The notes under the pieces are model-generated. The model had not been told where the DNA came from. It saw only the letters and a list, made by a program, of their open reading frames with translations, and searched no databases. Below are positions 53,276 through 61,065 of a DNA stretch of 64,000 nucleotides, piece by piece. Source of the stretch: DASUKM01 sp036278735 (GTDB lineage: Bacteria; Acidobacteriota; Vicinamibacteria; Vicinamibacterales; 2-12-FULL-66-21); contig DASUKM010000047.1 of the NCBI GenBank assembly GCA_036278735.1, positions 1 through 64,000 of the forward strand, written 5' to 3'. The first letter of the stretch is position 1. Each line of letters opens with the position of its first letter. The position numbers and the translations under genes were made by a program.

Positions 53276-53455
53276 CGAACTTCCTCTCTCGAGTGGTGTT
53301 CTGGGGCCCGCTGGGAGGGGCGGTCCGTTGAAGGCGAGATGATACTACAGGGGGGTTGAGTTTTGAACAGCGGATGTCCGCATGGCGGCGACGTTTGGCG
53401 AAGACGATCGGCCGGCGCGCTGTGCGGGCAGCCGATCGTCGCAAAGCCGCGGCGT

Positions 53456-54544
53456 CTATTTCGGCGTGGGGGGGCGCTGGTTCGGTCCGGCGTACACGTA
53501 GGCGTACGTCCCGCCAGGCAGCGTGGCATCGAGCGGACCGGCGCGGCCGATGGGGGCGCCGAGGTACAGGGTGTGCGGGTTCGGCGCGTAGGTGCGGCCG
53601 CCGAGCCCTTTCGTGTTGCTGTACACCAGCGGACCGTCCTCGCCGTCGCGGCGGACTTCCAGCGTGAAGCTGCCGCCGACGTTCCAGCTCACCTTCCAGA
53701 AGTACCAGCGGCTGCTGTCGAAGCTCTCGACGATGCGATCGCAGTCGCGCGAGACGCCGTCGCCCGCGATCATCCGGCAGGTCACCGCACCGGGCGTCGG
53801 GTAATCACTGCCGCGCAGCTCCGCCGTGAAGCGGTAATCGTTGGTCGTGATGTCGTCGGAGCCCTGCTGCATCGAGAAGACCTTGCTCTTGTCTCCCTCG
53901 GCCCCTTCATCGGCCCCTTTGATCAGCATCGAGAACTGGCCGCCCGTCAACGTGACCGGCAGATGATAGGTGACGTGGCTCTCGTGCCCGAGCAGCTTCA
54001 GGCCGTCGCTCGTGAACTGATACGGGCCGACGATCTGTCCGACGCTGCGGCCGGTGTTCAGCGGGTCGTAGAGTTCGTTGCCGCGGATGAAGCCGCCGAC
54101 CGGTGCCTTGAACGTGGCGTCCGCCGACCAGGGACCGAACGCGCCGGAGTACGCGCCGCGCGCGCGCCACGTGTAGGTCGCGTCCGCCGTGAGCGCGGCC
54201 GCCGGGGTGAACTGCACGTTGCCGCCGCTCGTCGTCGCCGACACGACGTTCGAGTCGTACACGACGGTGTCGCCCGAGCGGATCTGGAACTGATAGGAGA
54301 CCGGGAAGCTGGCGAATTCCGTGTTCGCCGGCTTGGCCGTCAACACGAGGGAATCGGGCTGCACTCCGCCGGTGGGCGACAGCGCCTCCGGTGCGGTCAC
54401 TTTGAGCGTGACCCCCTCGGCCGCCGCTCCGGTACCGGAGCTCACGGCTGAGGTCGGTGAGGTCGGCGCCTGGGACGACTGGCTGCACGCCGCCGCGATC
54501 GCGAAGGCAGTCCCAAGCACGCACGGAAGAATCTTTCGAACCAT
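53456..54544 (-). CDS. Lipoprotein with Fn3-like and lectin-like domains (paralog B)
   Basis: A 362-residue tandem paralog of the previous gene with matching blocks: GTGAAAEGVTLKV, SYQFQI, YTWRARGAYSGAFGPWSADATFKAP, DITTNDYRFTAELRG, RWYFWKVSWN, PNPHTLYLGAPIGRAGPLDA. Lipobox IAAACSQ is followed by QAPTSPTSAV. The 180-nt spacer between the paralogs holds nothing that I can assign. The ligand is unknown. Confidence 0.78.
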   Translation of the reverse strand: MVRKILPCVLGTAFAIAAACSQSSQAPTSPTSAVSSGTGAAAEGVTLKVTAPEALSPTGGVQPDSLVLTAKPANTEFASFPVSYQFQIRSGDTVVYDSNVVSATTSGGNVQFTPAAALTADATYTWRARGAYSGAFGPWSADATFKAPVGGFIRGNELYDPLNTGRSVGQIVGPYQFTSDGLKLLGHESHVTYHLPVTLTGGQFSMLIKGADEGAEGDKSKVFSMQQGSDDITTNDYRFTAELRGSDYPTPGAVTCRMIAGDGVSRDCDRIVESFDSSRWYFWKVSWNVGGSFTLEVRRDGEDGPLVYSNTKGLGGRTYAPNPHTLYLGAPIGRAGPLDATLPGGTYAYVYAGPNQRPPTPK

Positions 54545-54754
54545 GAACGTCGGACTCCGCAGAAAACGCGCGTTGTTACGGGAGCGATGTGGGAGGCGGT
54601 ATCGTAGCGCGTTCGCGAGAGGCGGAACATACGGGGCCCGGGTATGTTTTGCGATTTTTTTCGCGCGCCGGCCCGGCGAACGCCCGTGCTAAGATGACGA
54701 CTCTTGCCGGCGCCGCTCGGCGCCCGAACGATCCGACGACCTCAAGAGGAGACG

Positions 54755-55483
54755 ATGTTGAAGACGATGAAAGCGGGAATCCTTGCCATCGGCCTGTGCG
54801 CCTGCGCCGCGCCGGCCTACGCGCAGATGCAGTGGACCGATCGCGGATTCATCAACGTGAACGCCGGGGTGCAGGCGGGGTCGCACGACCTGAACACCAG
54901 CCGCAGCTTCGATCTGTACGACGAGTCGGAAGTGCTCCAGTCGTCGGGCAAGGTGTCGAGCGGCGCGTTCTTCGACGTGGGCGTCGGCTACCGGATGTGG
55001 CAGAACGTCGCCGTCGCGATCAGCTTTTTGCACAGCGGCAGCGACAGCGATCTCACCGTCCGGGCGTCCATCCCGGATCCGATCTTCTACAACAGTCCCC
55101 GGACCGCCACGCTGGTCGCCTCGGGCGCGAAGCACACCGAGAACGTCGTGAATCTCGACGCGGTCTGGATGGTGCCGTTCACCGACAAGATCGATTTCGG
55201 CATCTCCGCGGGGCCGTCAATCTTCTTGGCCGGCCAGGAACTCACGTCCGCGCTGCCGATCGTCAGCGAACCCGGTCCGACCGTCGGCTCCCCGGTCCTC
55301 TCGAACATCAAGAAGACGACGGTGGGCGTGAACTTCGGCGTCGACGTCAGCTATATGCTGACGAAGCGGTACGGCGTGGGCGGCGTCGCGCGCTACTCGT
55401 GGGGGTCGGGCGACTTCGGCGGCGGAGACAACGTCACGCTCGGCGGCTTCCAGATCGGGGCCGGCCTGCGCGTCCGGTTCTAG
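54755..55483 (+). CDS. Outer-membrane beta-barrel protein
   Basis: A 242-residue protein with a signal peptide (cleavage near AYAQ) and alternating strands ending in a terminal Phe (GAGLRVRF). Strand turns such as GVGYRMWQNVAVAISFLH and GVDVSYMLTKRYGVGGVARYSWG fit a small OMP barrel. ATG 54755 has AGAGGAG upstream. The TAG stop is fused to a CCACGG repeat array. The 210-nt divergent spacer to paralog B shows no clear promoter pair. Confidence 0.82.
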   Translation: MLKTMKAGILAIGLCACAAPAYAQMQWTDRGFINVNAGVQAGSHDLNTSRSFDLYDESEVLQSSGKVSSGAFFDVGVGYRMWQNVAVAISFLHSGSDSDLTVRASIPDPIFYNSPRTATLVASGAKHTENVVNLDAVWMVPFTDKIDFGISAGPSIFLAGQELTSALPIVSEPGPTVGSPVLSNIKKTTVGVNFGVDVSYMLTKRYGVGGVARYSWGSGDFGGGDNVTLGGFQIGAGLRVRF

Positions 55484-55705
55484 GCCACGGACTCCACGGA
55501 AGGCCACGGAAGGGAAAGGCCACGGAAGGGAAAGGCCACGGAAGGCCACGGACTCCACGGACGGCCACGGAAGGGAAAGCCACGGATTCCACGGACGGCC
55601 ACGGAGGGAAAGGCCACGGAATCCACGGAAGGCCACGGAAGGGAGGATTCCACGGAAGGCCACGGAAGGGAAAGGCCCACGGACTACGCGGAGGGCCACG
55701 GAAAA
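55484..55705. repeat. Tandem CCACGGA repeat array
   Basis: Over 200 bp of irregular 10-22 bp units built from GGCCACGGA, AGGGAAA and CTCCACGGA, starting directly at the stop codon of the barrel gene. A related array occurs at 62878. It occupies most of a 390-nt spacer; the rest holds a hairpin (55748) and a short GAACCCTGAACGACG repeat. Confidence 0.93.
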
Positions 55706-55747
55706 GGAATAAACGCCCGATCGCGCGGACGGGCGGGGAACATCGGC

Positions 55748-55779
55748 AAGGGCGGCGGGCCTCACGGCTGGCCGCCCTT
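55748..55779 (+). terminator. Hairpin downstream of the CCACGG array
   Basis: Perfect 9-bp stem AAGGGCGGC/GCCGCCCTT with a 14-nt loop, followed by TCGTGTGT. Terminator candidate for the barrel gene, although the T-run is weak. Confidence 0.45.
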
Positions 55780-55833
55780 TCGTGTGTACGGGGGATGGGA
55801 TTCACGATCCGGCTTCAGGTTCCCCGGCCTCCG

Positions 55834-55875
55834 GAACCCTGAACGACGGAACCCTGAACGACGGAACTCTCGACT
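55834..55875. repeat. Short GGAACCCTGAACGAC repeat
   Basis: Two to three 15-bp units of GGAACCCTGAACGAC, ending at the stop codon of the minus-strand lipoprotein. It belongs to the same GGTTC/GAACC vocabulary as the arrays at 24279 and 47784. Confidence 0.8.
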
Positions 55876-57043
55876 ACTGACACGTGAAGGCGGGGTATGC
55901 CTTGTACGTCGGGAAGTCGCCGTCGCCCCAGTTCAGATGGAGCGTCGTGCTCGTGTTGTCGTAATCGGTCGCGATGTCGTGCCCGAAGTCCTGGCCGTTC
56001 CGGCGCTCGACGATGAAGTCGAAGCTGATGTCGGGGCCGCCGCGCTTCAGGTTCCAGCCGAGCGTCAGGCCGCCGCAGATGCCCGCTTCGATGATCCGGT
56101 CGCGCAGGAACGCCATGTTGTCCTTGCGCTGCGAGAGCGACACGCCGGGCACGAGCTTGTCCGGATACTTCGCCGTGATGCAGTTGATGATCGCGGGCCC
56201 GCTGTTCGACGCGCACGAAGCGCCCGTCCCGCCGCCGCCGCCACCCCCACCGCCACCCCCACCGCCGCCGCCACCACCTCCGCCACCATCGGGCGTCGTG
56301 AACGACTGGGTGGCCGACCACCCGCTGGTCGTCTCGCCGTCGCTGGCGCGCGCGCGCCAGAAGTGCGTCAGTTTGGCCGCGAGGGTCGCGCTGTGAAACG
56401 TCGTTTGCGACGGGCTCTCCGGAATGATGCCGGCCGACACGAGCGGCGCGAACGCCTGGCTCGTCGAGACCTGGAATTCGTACGTCACGTTGCCGATCGG
56501 GCCCGCGCGATCCGAATCGCGCACCGTGATCTGGGGCGCGACGCTCGTGGTCACCGCATTGTTGACCGGCGCGACGGCGACGGGCGGCTGCAGCGCGGCC
56601 TTGGGATACACGTCGAAGCTGGCCGTGGAGTACGGACCCGTGTTGGCGCCGTCTTCGGCATGCACGCGCCAGTAATACGAGTGCCCCAGCTCGAGCGTGT
56701 CGATCTGCACGCTGGTCCGTCCGCCGCTGCCGGGCGGCACGTTGGCGCGGCTGAACACCTTCGTCGCAAATCCGGCATCCGCCGCAACCTCGAACGCATA
56801 CGTCAGCGGCCGCACGCCGGTGCTGCTGGCGTTCTCGATCAGCAGTTTGATCGGCTGATCCGAGGCCTTGTACTTGAACCCCTGCGCGGGTTCGAGCAGC
56901 TTGGGCGCCGTGATGGTGACGCCGGCAATCGGACCCGCCACCGTGGGCGAGAGCGGATTGGAGCTCTTGGTCGCCTCGCACCCGGCGAGCACGAACAGCA
57001 GGGCGGCAGCCGCGATCGCGGCGCTGTTGACAACCCTCTTCAT
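55874..57043 (-). CDS. Lipoprotein with Fn3-like repeats, poly-Gly linker and a conserved C-terminal domain
   Basis: A 389-residue lipoprotein. ATG 57043 gives lipobox VLAGCEA, then SSNPLSPTVAG. Two Fn3-like domains (about 30-135 and 140-240) are joined by an uninterrupted Gly run of about 25 residues (near 250-275) to a C-terminal domain of about 110 residues. That domain (KYPDKLVPGVSLSQR, NMAFLRDRIIEAGICGG, DYDNTSTTLHLNW) is repeated by the next gene. A longer ORF to 57124 lacks a signal at its start. Confidence 0.8.
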   Translation of the reverse strand: MKRVVNSAAIAAAALLFVLAGCEATKSSNPLSPTVAGPIAGVTITAPKLLEPAQGFKYKASDQPIKLLIENASSTGVRPLTYAFEVAADAGFATKVFSRANVPPGSGGRTSVQIDTLELGHSYYWRVHAEDGANTGPYSTASFDVYPKAALQPPVAVAPVNNAVTTSVAPQITVRDSDRAGPIGNVTYEFQVSTSQAFAPLVSAGIIPESPSQTTFHSATLAAKLTHFWRARASDGETTSGWSATQSFTTPDGGGGGGGGGGGGGGGGGGGGTGASCASNSGPAIINCITAKYPDKLVPGVSLSQRKDNMAFLRDRIIEAGICGGLTLGWNLKRGGPDISFDFIVERRNGQDFGHDIATDYDNTSTTLHLNWGDGDFPTYKAYPAFTCQ

Positions 57044-57159
57044 GGCACGACCTCGGAACACGAGTACTCGATCGGCAGGCGGCGCGCACGCGTCGCAGGC
57101 ACGTGCATAGCGGGTTATCGGCACGAGGAGGGCCTGGCTGTAGGGGCGACGGATACATG

Positions 57160-57190
57160 CTGAGGCCCGGAACCCTGAACCCGGAACGAC
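57160..57190. repeat. Short GGAACCC repeat
   Basis: CCCGGAACCCTGAACCCGGAACGACG, a brief member of the GAACCC repeat group, just past the stop side of the small lipoprotein gene. Confidence 0.6.
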
Positions 57191-57204
57191 GCCCTTTCAG
57201 CCGT

Positions 57205-57693
57205 TCAGCCGCACGAGGGCGCGGGGAACGGATCCCATCCGGCCGGTCCGTCCGTAACCACCCAGTGCAGTTGCAGCGCGTGCGACGTGTTGTCGTAGTC
57301 GGACGCGAGGTCGACGACGTCGTTGCTGTCCTGTGCGCCGTGCCGCCAGTCGATCGCGTCGATGCTGTGTGGACCGACGCCCCGCTTCAGGTTCCAGGCG
57401 ACGTTCATGCCCCCGCAGAGTCCCGCCTCGATGATGCGATCGCGCAGGAACTCCATGTTCTGCAGGCGCTGGCCCGGGCTGACCCCCGCCGCCAGGCGTT
57501 CGGGATATTTCGCGGCGACGTAGGCCACGAGCGCCGGACCGTTCGACGGATACGCCGTCGTCGGGGCGGGGCGCGGCGGCTGGTCGGACGAGGGTCGATC
57601 GAGGGCCGCCGTCGGCGACGTCGGGCTTCCATGAGCGCCGTGGCACGCGGCCATGGCGCACACGAGGGGCAACAGGACGAAGAATTTCTTCAT
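57205..57693 (-). CDS. Small lipoprotein with the same C-terminal domain
   Basis: A 162-residue lipoprotein. Lipobox AMAACHG is followed by HGSPTSPTAALDRP. The rest is a stand-alone copy of the preceding protein's C-terminal domain: AKYPERLAAGVSPGQR, NMEFLRDRIIEAGLCGG, WNLKRG, SDYDNTSHALQLHW, with a final Cys as in its partner. I know no named family for this domain. The 226-nt spacer upstream holds only the promoter of the divergent GT4 gene. Confidence 0.78.
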   Translation of the reverse strand: MKKFFVLLPLVCAMAACHGAHGSPTSPTAALDRPSSDQPPRPAPTTAYPSNGPALVAYVAAKYPERLAAGVSPGQRLQNMEFLRDRIIEAGLCGGMNVAWNLKRGVGPHSIDAIDWRHGAQDSNDVVDLASDYDNTSHALQLHWVVTDGPAGWDPFPAPSCG

Positions 57694-57878
57694 GGTTCCA
57701 GGTGGTCTTGCGGTATATCCGGGCGTTTTCCCGGAGAGCCGGCGACAGCGCGGCCGCGGGACGCGCGGGGCACGTCAGAAGGAAAACCCGGTGTTTTCGG
57801 AACCGTCAGTATAGCACGGGCGTTCGCCCAAATGCTACCTGTCGCGCGCCGCATATCGATGACAGTTCGCGACTTACG

Positions 57879-57908
57879 TTGACGCACCGTACAGCCGTCT
57901 CCTACAAT
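57879..57908 (+). promoter_or_regulatory. Promoter of the GT4-GT-C operon
   Basis: TTGACG (57879-57884) and TACAAT (57903-57908) with an 18-nt spacer. The expected start of transcription is about 5 nt before the ATG at 57920. Confidence 0.72.
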
Positions 57909-57919
57909 ACGGTCATCCG

Positions 57920-59167
57920 ATGACCGCCTCCGCCGCCGCGCCGCCGCTCGGGGCCGACGTGCGTCCCGGCGCGCCGCCGTTGAACGTGCTGCAGGTCTGC
58001 GACCACCTCGGGTGGGAGGGATCGCGAATGCACGGCGTGAAGCGGTTGTTCGCGTGGATGATCCCGCGCTTCGATCCGGCGCGGTACCGCGTGTCGCTGG
58101 TCAGCCTGCGCCGGAAGGATCTCTCCGAGGAGACGCTCGACGCGCTCGGCATCGACATCACCTATCTGCACAAGTCGAAGTTCGATCCGGCGACGCTGAC
58201 GGCGCTGCTGAAGGTGATCGATCGGCAGCGCGTCGACGTCCTGCACCTGCACGGGTACGGCGCCACGACGTTCGGGCGCATCGCCGGCCTGATGCGCGGC
58301 ATTCCGACCATCGTGCACGAGCACGCGAACCTGACGGACACCCCCTGGTTCCAGAAGGTGGCCGACCGCCTGCTCGCGCCCGCGACCGATCTGGCGATCG
58401 CCGTCTCGAAGAGCACGGCGGAGTTCCTGATCGGGCCGCGCCGGATGCCGCCCGAGCGCGTGAAGGTGGTCTATCTGGGGGTGCCGCTCGAGGAGTTCAG
58501 CCAGGTGCGCTCGCCGGCGGAGATCGAAGCCGCGCGCGCCGAACTGGGGATCGCACCGGGGGAAGTGGCGGTCGGCACCGTGACGCGCCTGCACGAATCC
58601 AAGGGGAACCGCTATCTCGTCGAGGCCGCCCGGCAGGTGCTGAACGACCGGCCGCGCGCGCGATTCTTTCTGTACGGCGAGGGCCCGTTGCGCGGCGAGC
58701 TGGAGGCGCAGGCGCGCGCGCTCGGCCTGGGCGAGAGGTTCGTCTTCGGCGGCTTCGCCCGCGACGTCGCGCGCGTGGTGTCGGCATTCGACATCAGCGT
58801 GTTCCCGTCGCTGTGGGAAGGCACCCCGTTGACGGTCTTCGAAGCGCTCGCGATGGGGAAGCCGATCGTCGCCACCGATGCGGACGGCCTGCTGGACGTC
58901 CTGACGCGCGACCACGACGCCGTGATCGTTCCCAAGCGCGACGCGGCGGCGCTGGCGGGTGCGATCGTGCGCCTCGTGGACCGGCCCGGCGAACGGGTGC
59001 GGCTGTCGGCGGCGGCGCGCCAGACGGGGCAGCGCTACGACATCGCGGCGTTCGTCAGAAAGATGGAGCGCCTGTACGACCTGCTGCACGCGGTCTCGCG
59101 AAAGACGAAACGTCGCGGCGTGCTCCAGTCCGACCTCTCGTTTCTCGCCGACGGGTCGCGCGCGTGA
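57920..59167 (+). CDS. GT4-family glycosyltransferase
   Basis: A 415-residue GT-B enzyme. N-terminal domain: VLQVCDHLGWEGSRMHGVKRLF and VDVLHLHGYGAT. C-terminal donor-site motifs are VGTVTRLHESKGNRYLVEA, FLYGEGPLR and the EX7E region FPSLWEGTPLTVFEALAMGKP. Acts in the cytosol on a nucleotide sugar. First gene of a three-gene operon; its TGA overlaps the GTG of the next gene. Confidence 0.93.
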   Translation: MTASAAAPPLGADVRPGAPPLNVLQVCDHLGWEGSRMHGVKRLFAWMIPRFDPARYRVSLVSLRRKDLSEETLDALGIDITYLHKSKFDPATLTALLKVIDRQRVDVLHLHGYGATTFGRIAGLMRGIPTIVHEHANLTDTPWFQKVADRLLAPATDLAIAVSKSTAEFLIGPRRMPPERVKVVYLGVPLEEFSQVRSPAEIEAARAELGIAPGEVAVGTVTRLHESKGNRYLVEAARQVLNDRPRARFFLYGEGPLRGELEAQARALGLGERFVFGGFARDVARVVSAFDISVFPSLWEGTPLTVFEALAMGKPIVATDADGLLDVLTRDHDAVIVPKRDAAALAGAIVRLVDRPGERVRLSAAARQTGQRYDIAAFVRKMERLYDLLHAVSRKTKRRGVLQSDLSFLADGSRA

Positions 59168-61065
59168 CGCAGCCGGCCGGGCTGCCGGGCGTCGAACCGC
59201 GTGCGCGCCCGATCGTCTGGCCCGGCCTGACGATCGCGGCGCTCGTCCTGTGCGTCTACGGCGGCCTGGCGCTCACCGTCGATTTCCCGCGCGCCTCCCA
59301 GGGCATTCAGAGCGACGAAGCCACGTACTACATGATGGGCTACAGCCTGGCCCTCGACCACGATCTTGCCTACCGGCGGGAAGATCTGATGCGGGTGTGG
59401 CGCGAGTTCCCGGGAGGACCCGCCGGCGTGTTCCTGAAGAAGGGGCGCGACCTGACGGGCCTCGGCGTCAGCGCGCATCCCCCGTTCCTCGCGTGGCACA
59501 GCCGTCCCGATCCCGACACCGCGCGCCTGTTCTACGGCAAGGCGTTCATCTATCCGCTCTGCGCCGCCCCCTTCGTGCGCGCGTTCGGCACGAATGGCTT
59601 TCTGGTGCTGCACGCGCTGCTGCTCGCGCTCGCGCTGTTCTGCGCGTATCTGTTCCTCCACGCCCGGGCCCCCGCGGCCCCGTCGGCGGTGATCGCGGGT
59701 GCCTTCGTGTTCGCGTCGGTCGTGCCGGTGTACTTCGTGTGGATCATGCCGGAGCTGTTCAACTTCTCGCTCGCGCTGCTCGCGTACTTCTGCTGGCTGT
59801 ACAAAGAGGTCGCCTCGCGCGACCGCTCGCCGCGCGGCACGGGCTGGTTGTTCGGCGGCGCCAGCGACATCGTCGCCGGCGTGCTGCTCGGCGTCGTGAC
59901 GTTCTCGAAGCCGTCGAACGCGCTGCTCGTCGTCCCGATCGTGGCATGGCAACTCTGGCGCAAGCGGTGGGCGCCGGCGATCGCGACGAGCGTGGTGTTC
60001 TTCGCCGTGGCGGGCGGGCTCTTCGGGGCGAACCTCGGGATCAGCGGCGACTGGAACTACCAGGGAGGGGAGCGCAGCACGTTCTACGCGCAGTTTCCGT
60101 TCCAGACGCCGGCGGCCGGCTTCGACGTCGGGCTGCGCAAGGCGCGCGACGAAGCGCTGACCAACATCATCTTCGACCGCTCGGTGTTCTGGACGAACCT
60201 GTTCCACAATCTGGAGTACTTCTTCGTCGGCCGCTACGCCGGCCTCGTCGGGTATTTCTTCCCGGCCGTGTTCGCGCTCGTGGCGTTCTTCTGGCGCCCG
60301 CGCCGGCGGCCGGTGTGGCAATACCTGGTCCTGGCCTCCGGCTTCGCGCAGATCTTGCTCTTCATCGTCTCGCTGCCGTACACGTGGCTCGGCGGCGGCG
60401 GCTCGGTCGGGAATCGCTACTTCATGGGCGTGTACGGGATCTTCCTGTTCCTGCTGCCCCCCATCAGCCGCGTCTGGGTTGCGGTCGTGCCCTGGGCCGT
60501 GGGCGGACTCTTCGCGGCGCAGCTCGTGCTGACGCCGTTTGCGACCTCGGCCCACCCCGGCAACTATGCCAACGACGGACCGCTCCGCTGGTTTCCGCCG
60601 GAGTTGACGCTCGTCAACGACTGGCCGATCAACACCGACCCGACCCGCGTACGGCAGTGGTTCGGCGACAACCCCGGCACCGGCGATCCGGGTTTTCAGA
60701 TCTACTTCTTCGATGACCACGCGTACGCACGCGAAGCGGACAGGAGCTTCTGGGTCAAGGGGCAGGCGCGCGCGGAGTTTCTGATCAAGTCGGATCAGCC
60801 GGTGCGCCGCGCCGTGTTCTCGTTGAGCGCGGGACCGCGCGCCACGGGCGTCACCGTCACCGTGGCCGGACGCACGCAGCGATTCCAGCTTCCGCCCGAT
60901 GGCACCCAGCAGGTGTCGTTCGCGCTGCCGCCTGGCTTTCCCTATCAGGGACGCTCGGTCTGGGTGGCCAGCATCTCCAGCAGCACGGGCTTCACGCCCC
61001 TGTTCTACGGCTCCGGCGATGCGCGGTATCTGGGCGTGCGCGTGAAGCCGATGCTCATTCGATGA
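59164..61065 (+). CDS. GT-C-like membrane glycosyltransferase (paralog 1)
   Basis: A 633-residue polytopic protein. After the first span comes an acidic periplasmic loop QGIQSDEATYYMMGYSLALD, the DE-type motif of ArnT/PMT GT-C enzymes. Further landmarks are WIMPELFNFSLALLAYFCWLYKE, VTFSKPSNALL and GISGDWNYQGG. A soluble beta-rich C-terminal domain (about 510-633) ends YLGVRVKPMLIR. GTG start overlaps the GT4 stop. Its closest relative is the next gene. Confidence 0.85.
   Translation: MTQPAGLPGVEPRARPIVWPGLTIAALVLCVYGGLALTVDFPRASQGIQSDEATYYMMGYSLALDHDLAYRREDLMRVWREFPGGPAGVFLKKGRDLTGLGVSAHPPFLAWHSRPDPDTARLFYGKAFIYPLCAAPFVRAFGTNGFLVLHALLLALALFCAYLFLHARAPAAPSAVIAGAFVFASVVPVYFVWIMPELFNFSLALLAYFCWLYKEVASRDRSPRGTGWLFGGASDIVAGVLLGVVTFSKPSNALLVVPIVAWQLWRKRWAPAIATSVVFFAVAGGLFGANLGISGDWNYQGGERSTFYAQFPFQTPAAGFDVGLRKARDEALTNIIFDRSVFWTNLFHNLEYFFVGRYAGLVGYFFPAVFALVAFFWRPRRRPVWQYLVLASGFAQILLFIVSLPYTWLGGGGSVGNRYFMGVYGIFLFLLPPISRVWVAVVPWAVGGLFAAQLVLTPFATSAHPGNYANDGPLRWFPPELTLVNDWPINTDPTRVRQWFGDNPGTGDPGFQIYFFDDHAYAREADRSFWVKGQARAEFLIKSDQPVRRAVFSLSAGPRATGVTVTVAGRTQRFQLPPDGTQQVSFALPPGFPYQGRSVWVASISSSTGFTPLFYGSGDARYLGVRVKPMLIR

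Noticed and set aside
58012..59163. N-terminal extension of the GT-C paralog into the GT4 gene
   Set aside because: The longer frame is the shadow of the GT4 coding region. The GTG overlapping the GT4 stop starts just before the first span.
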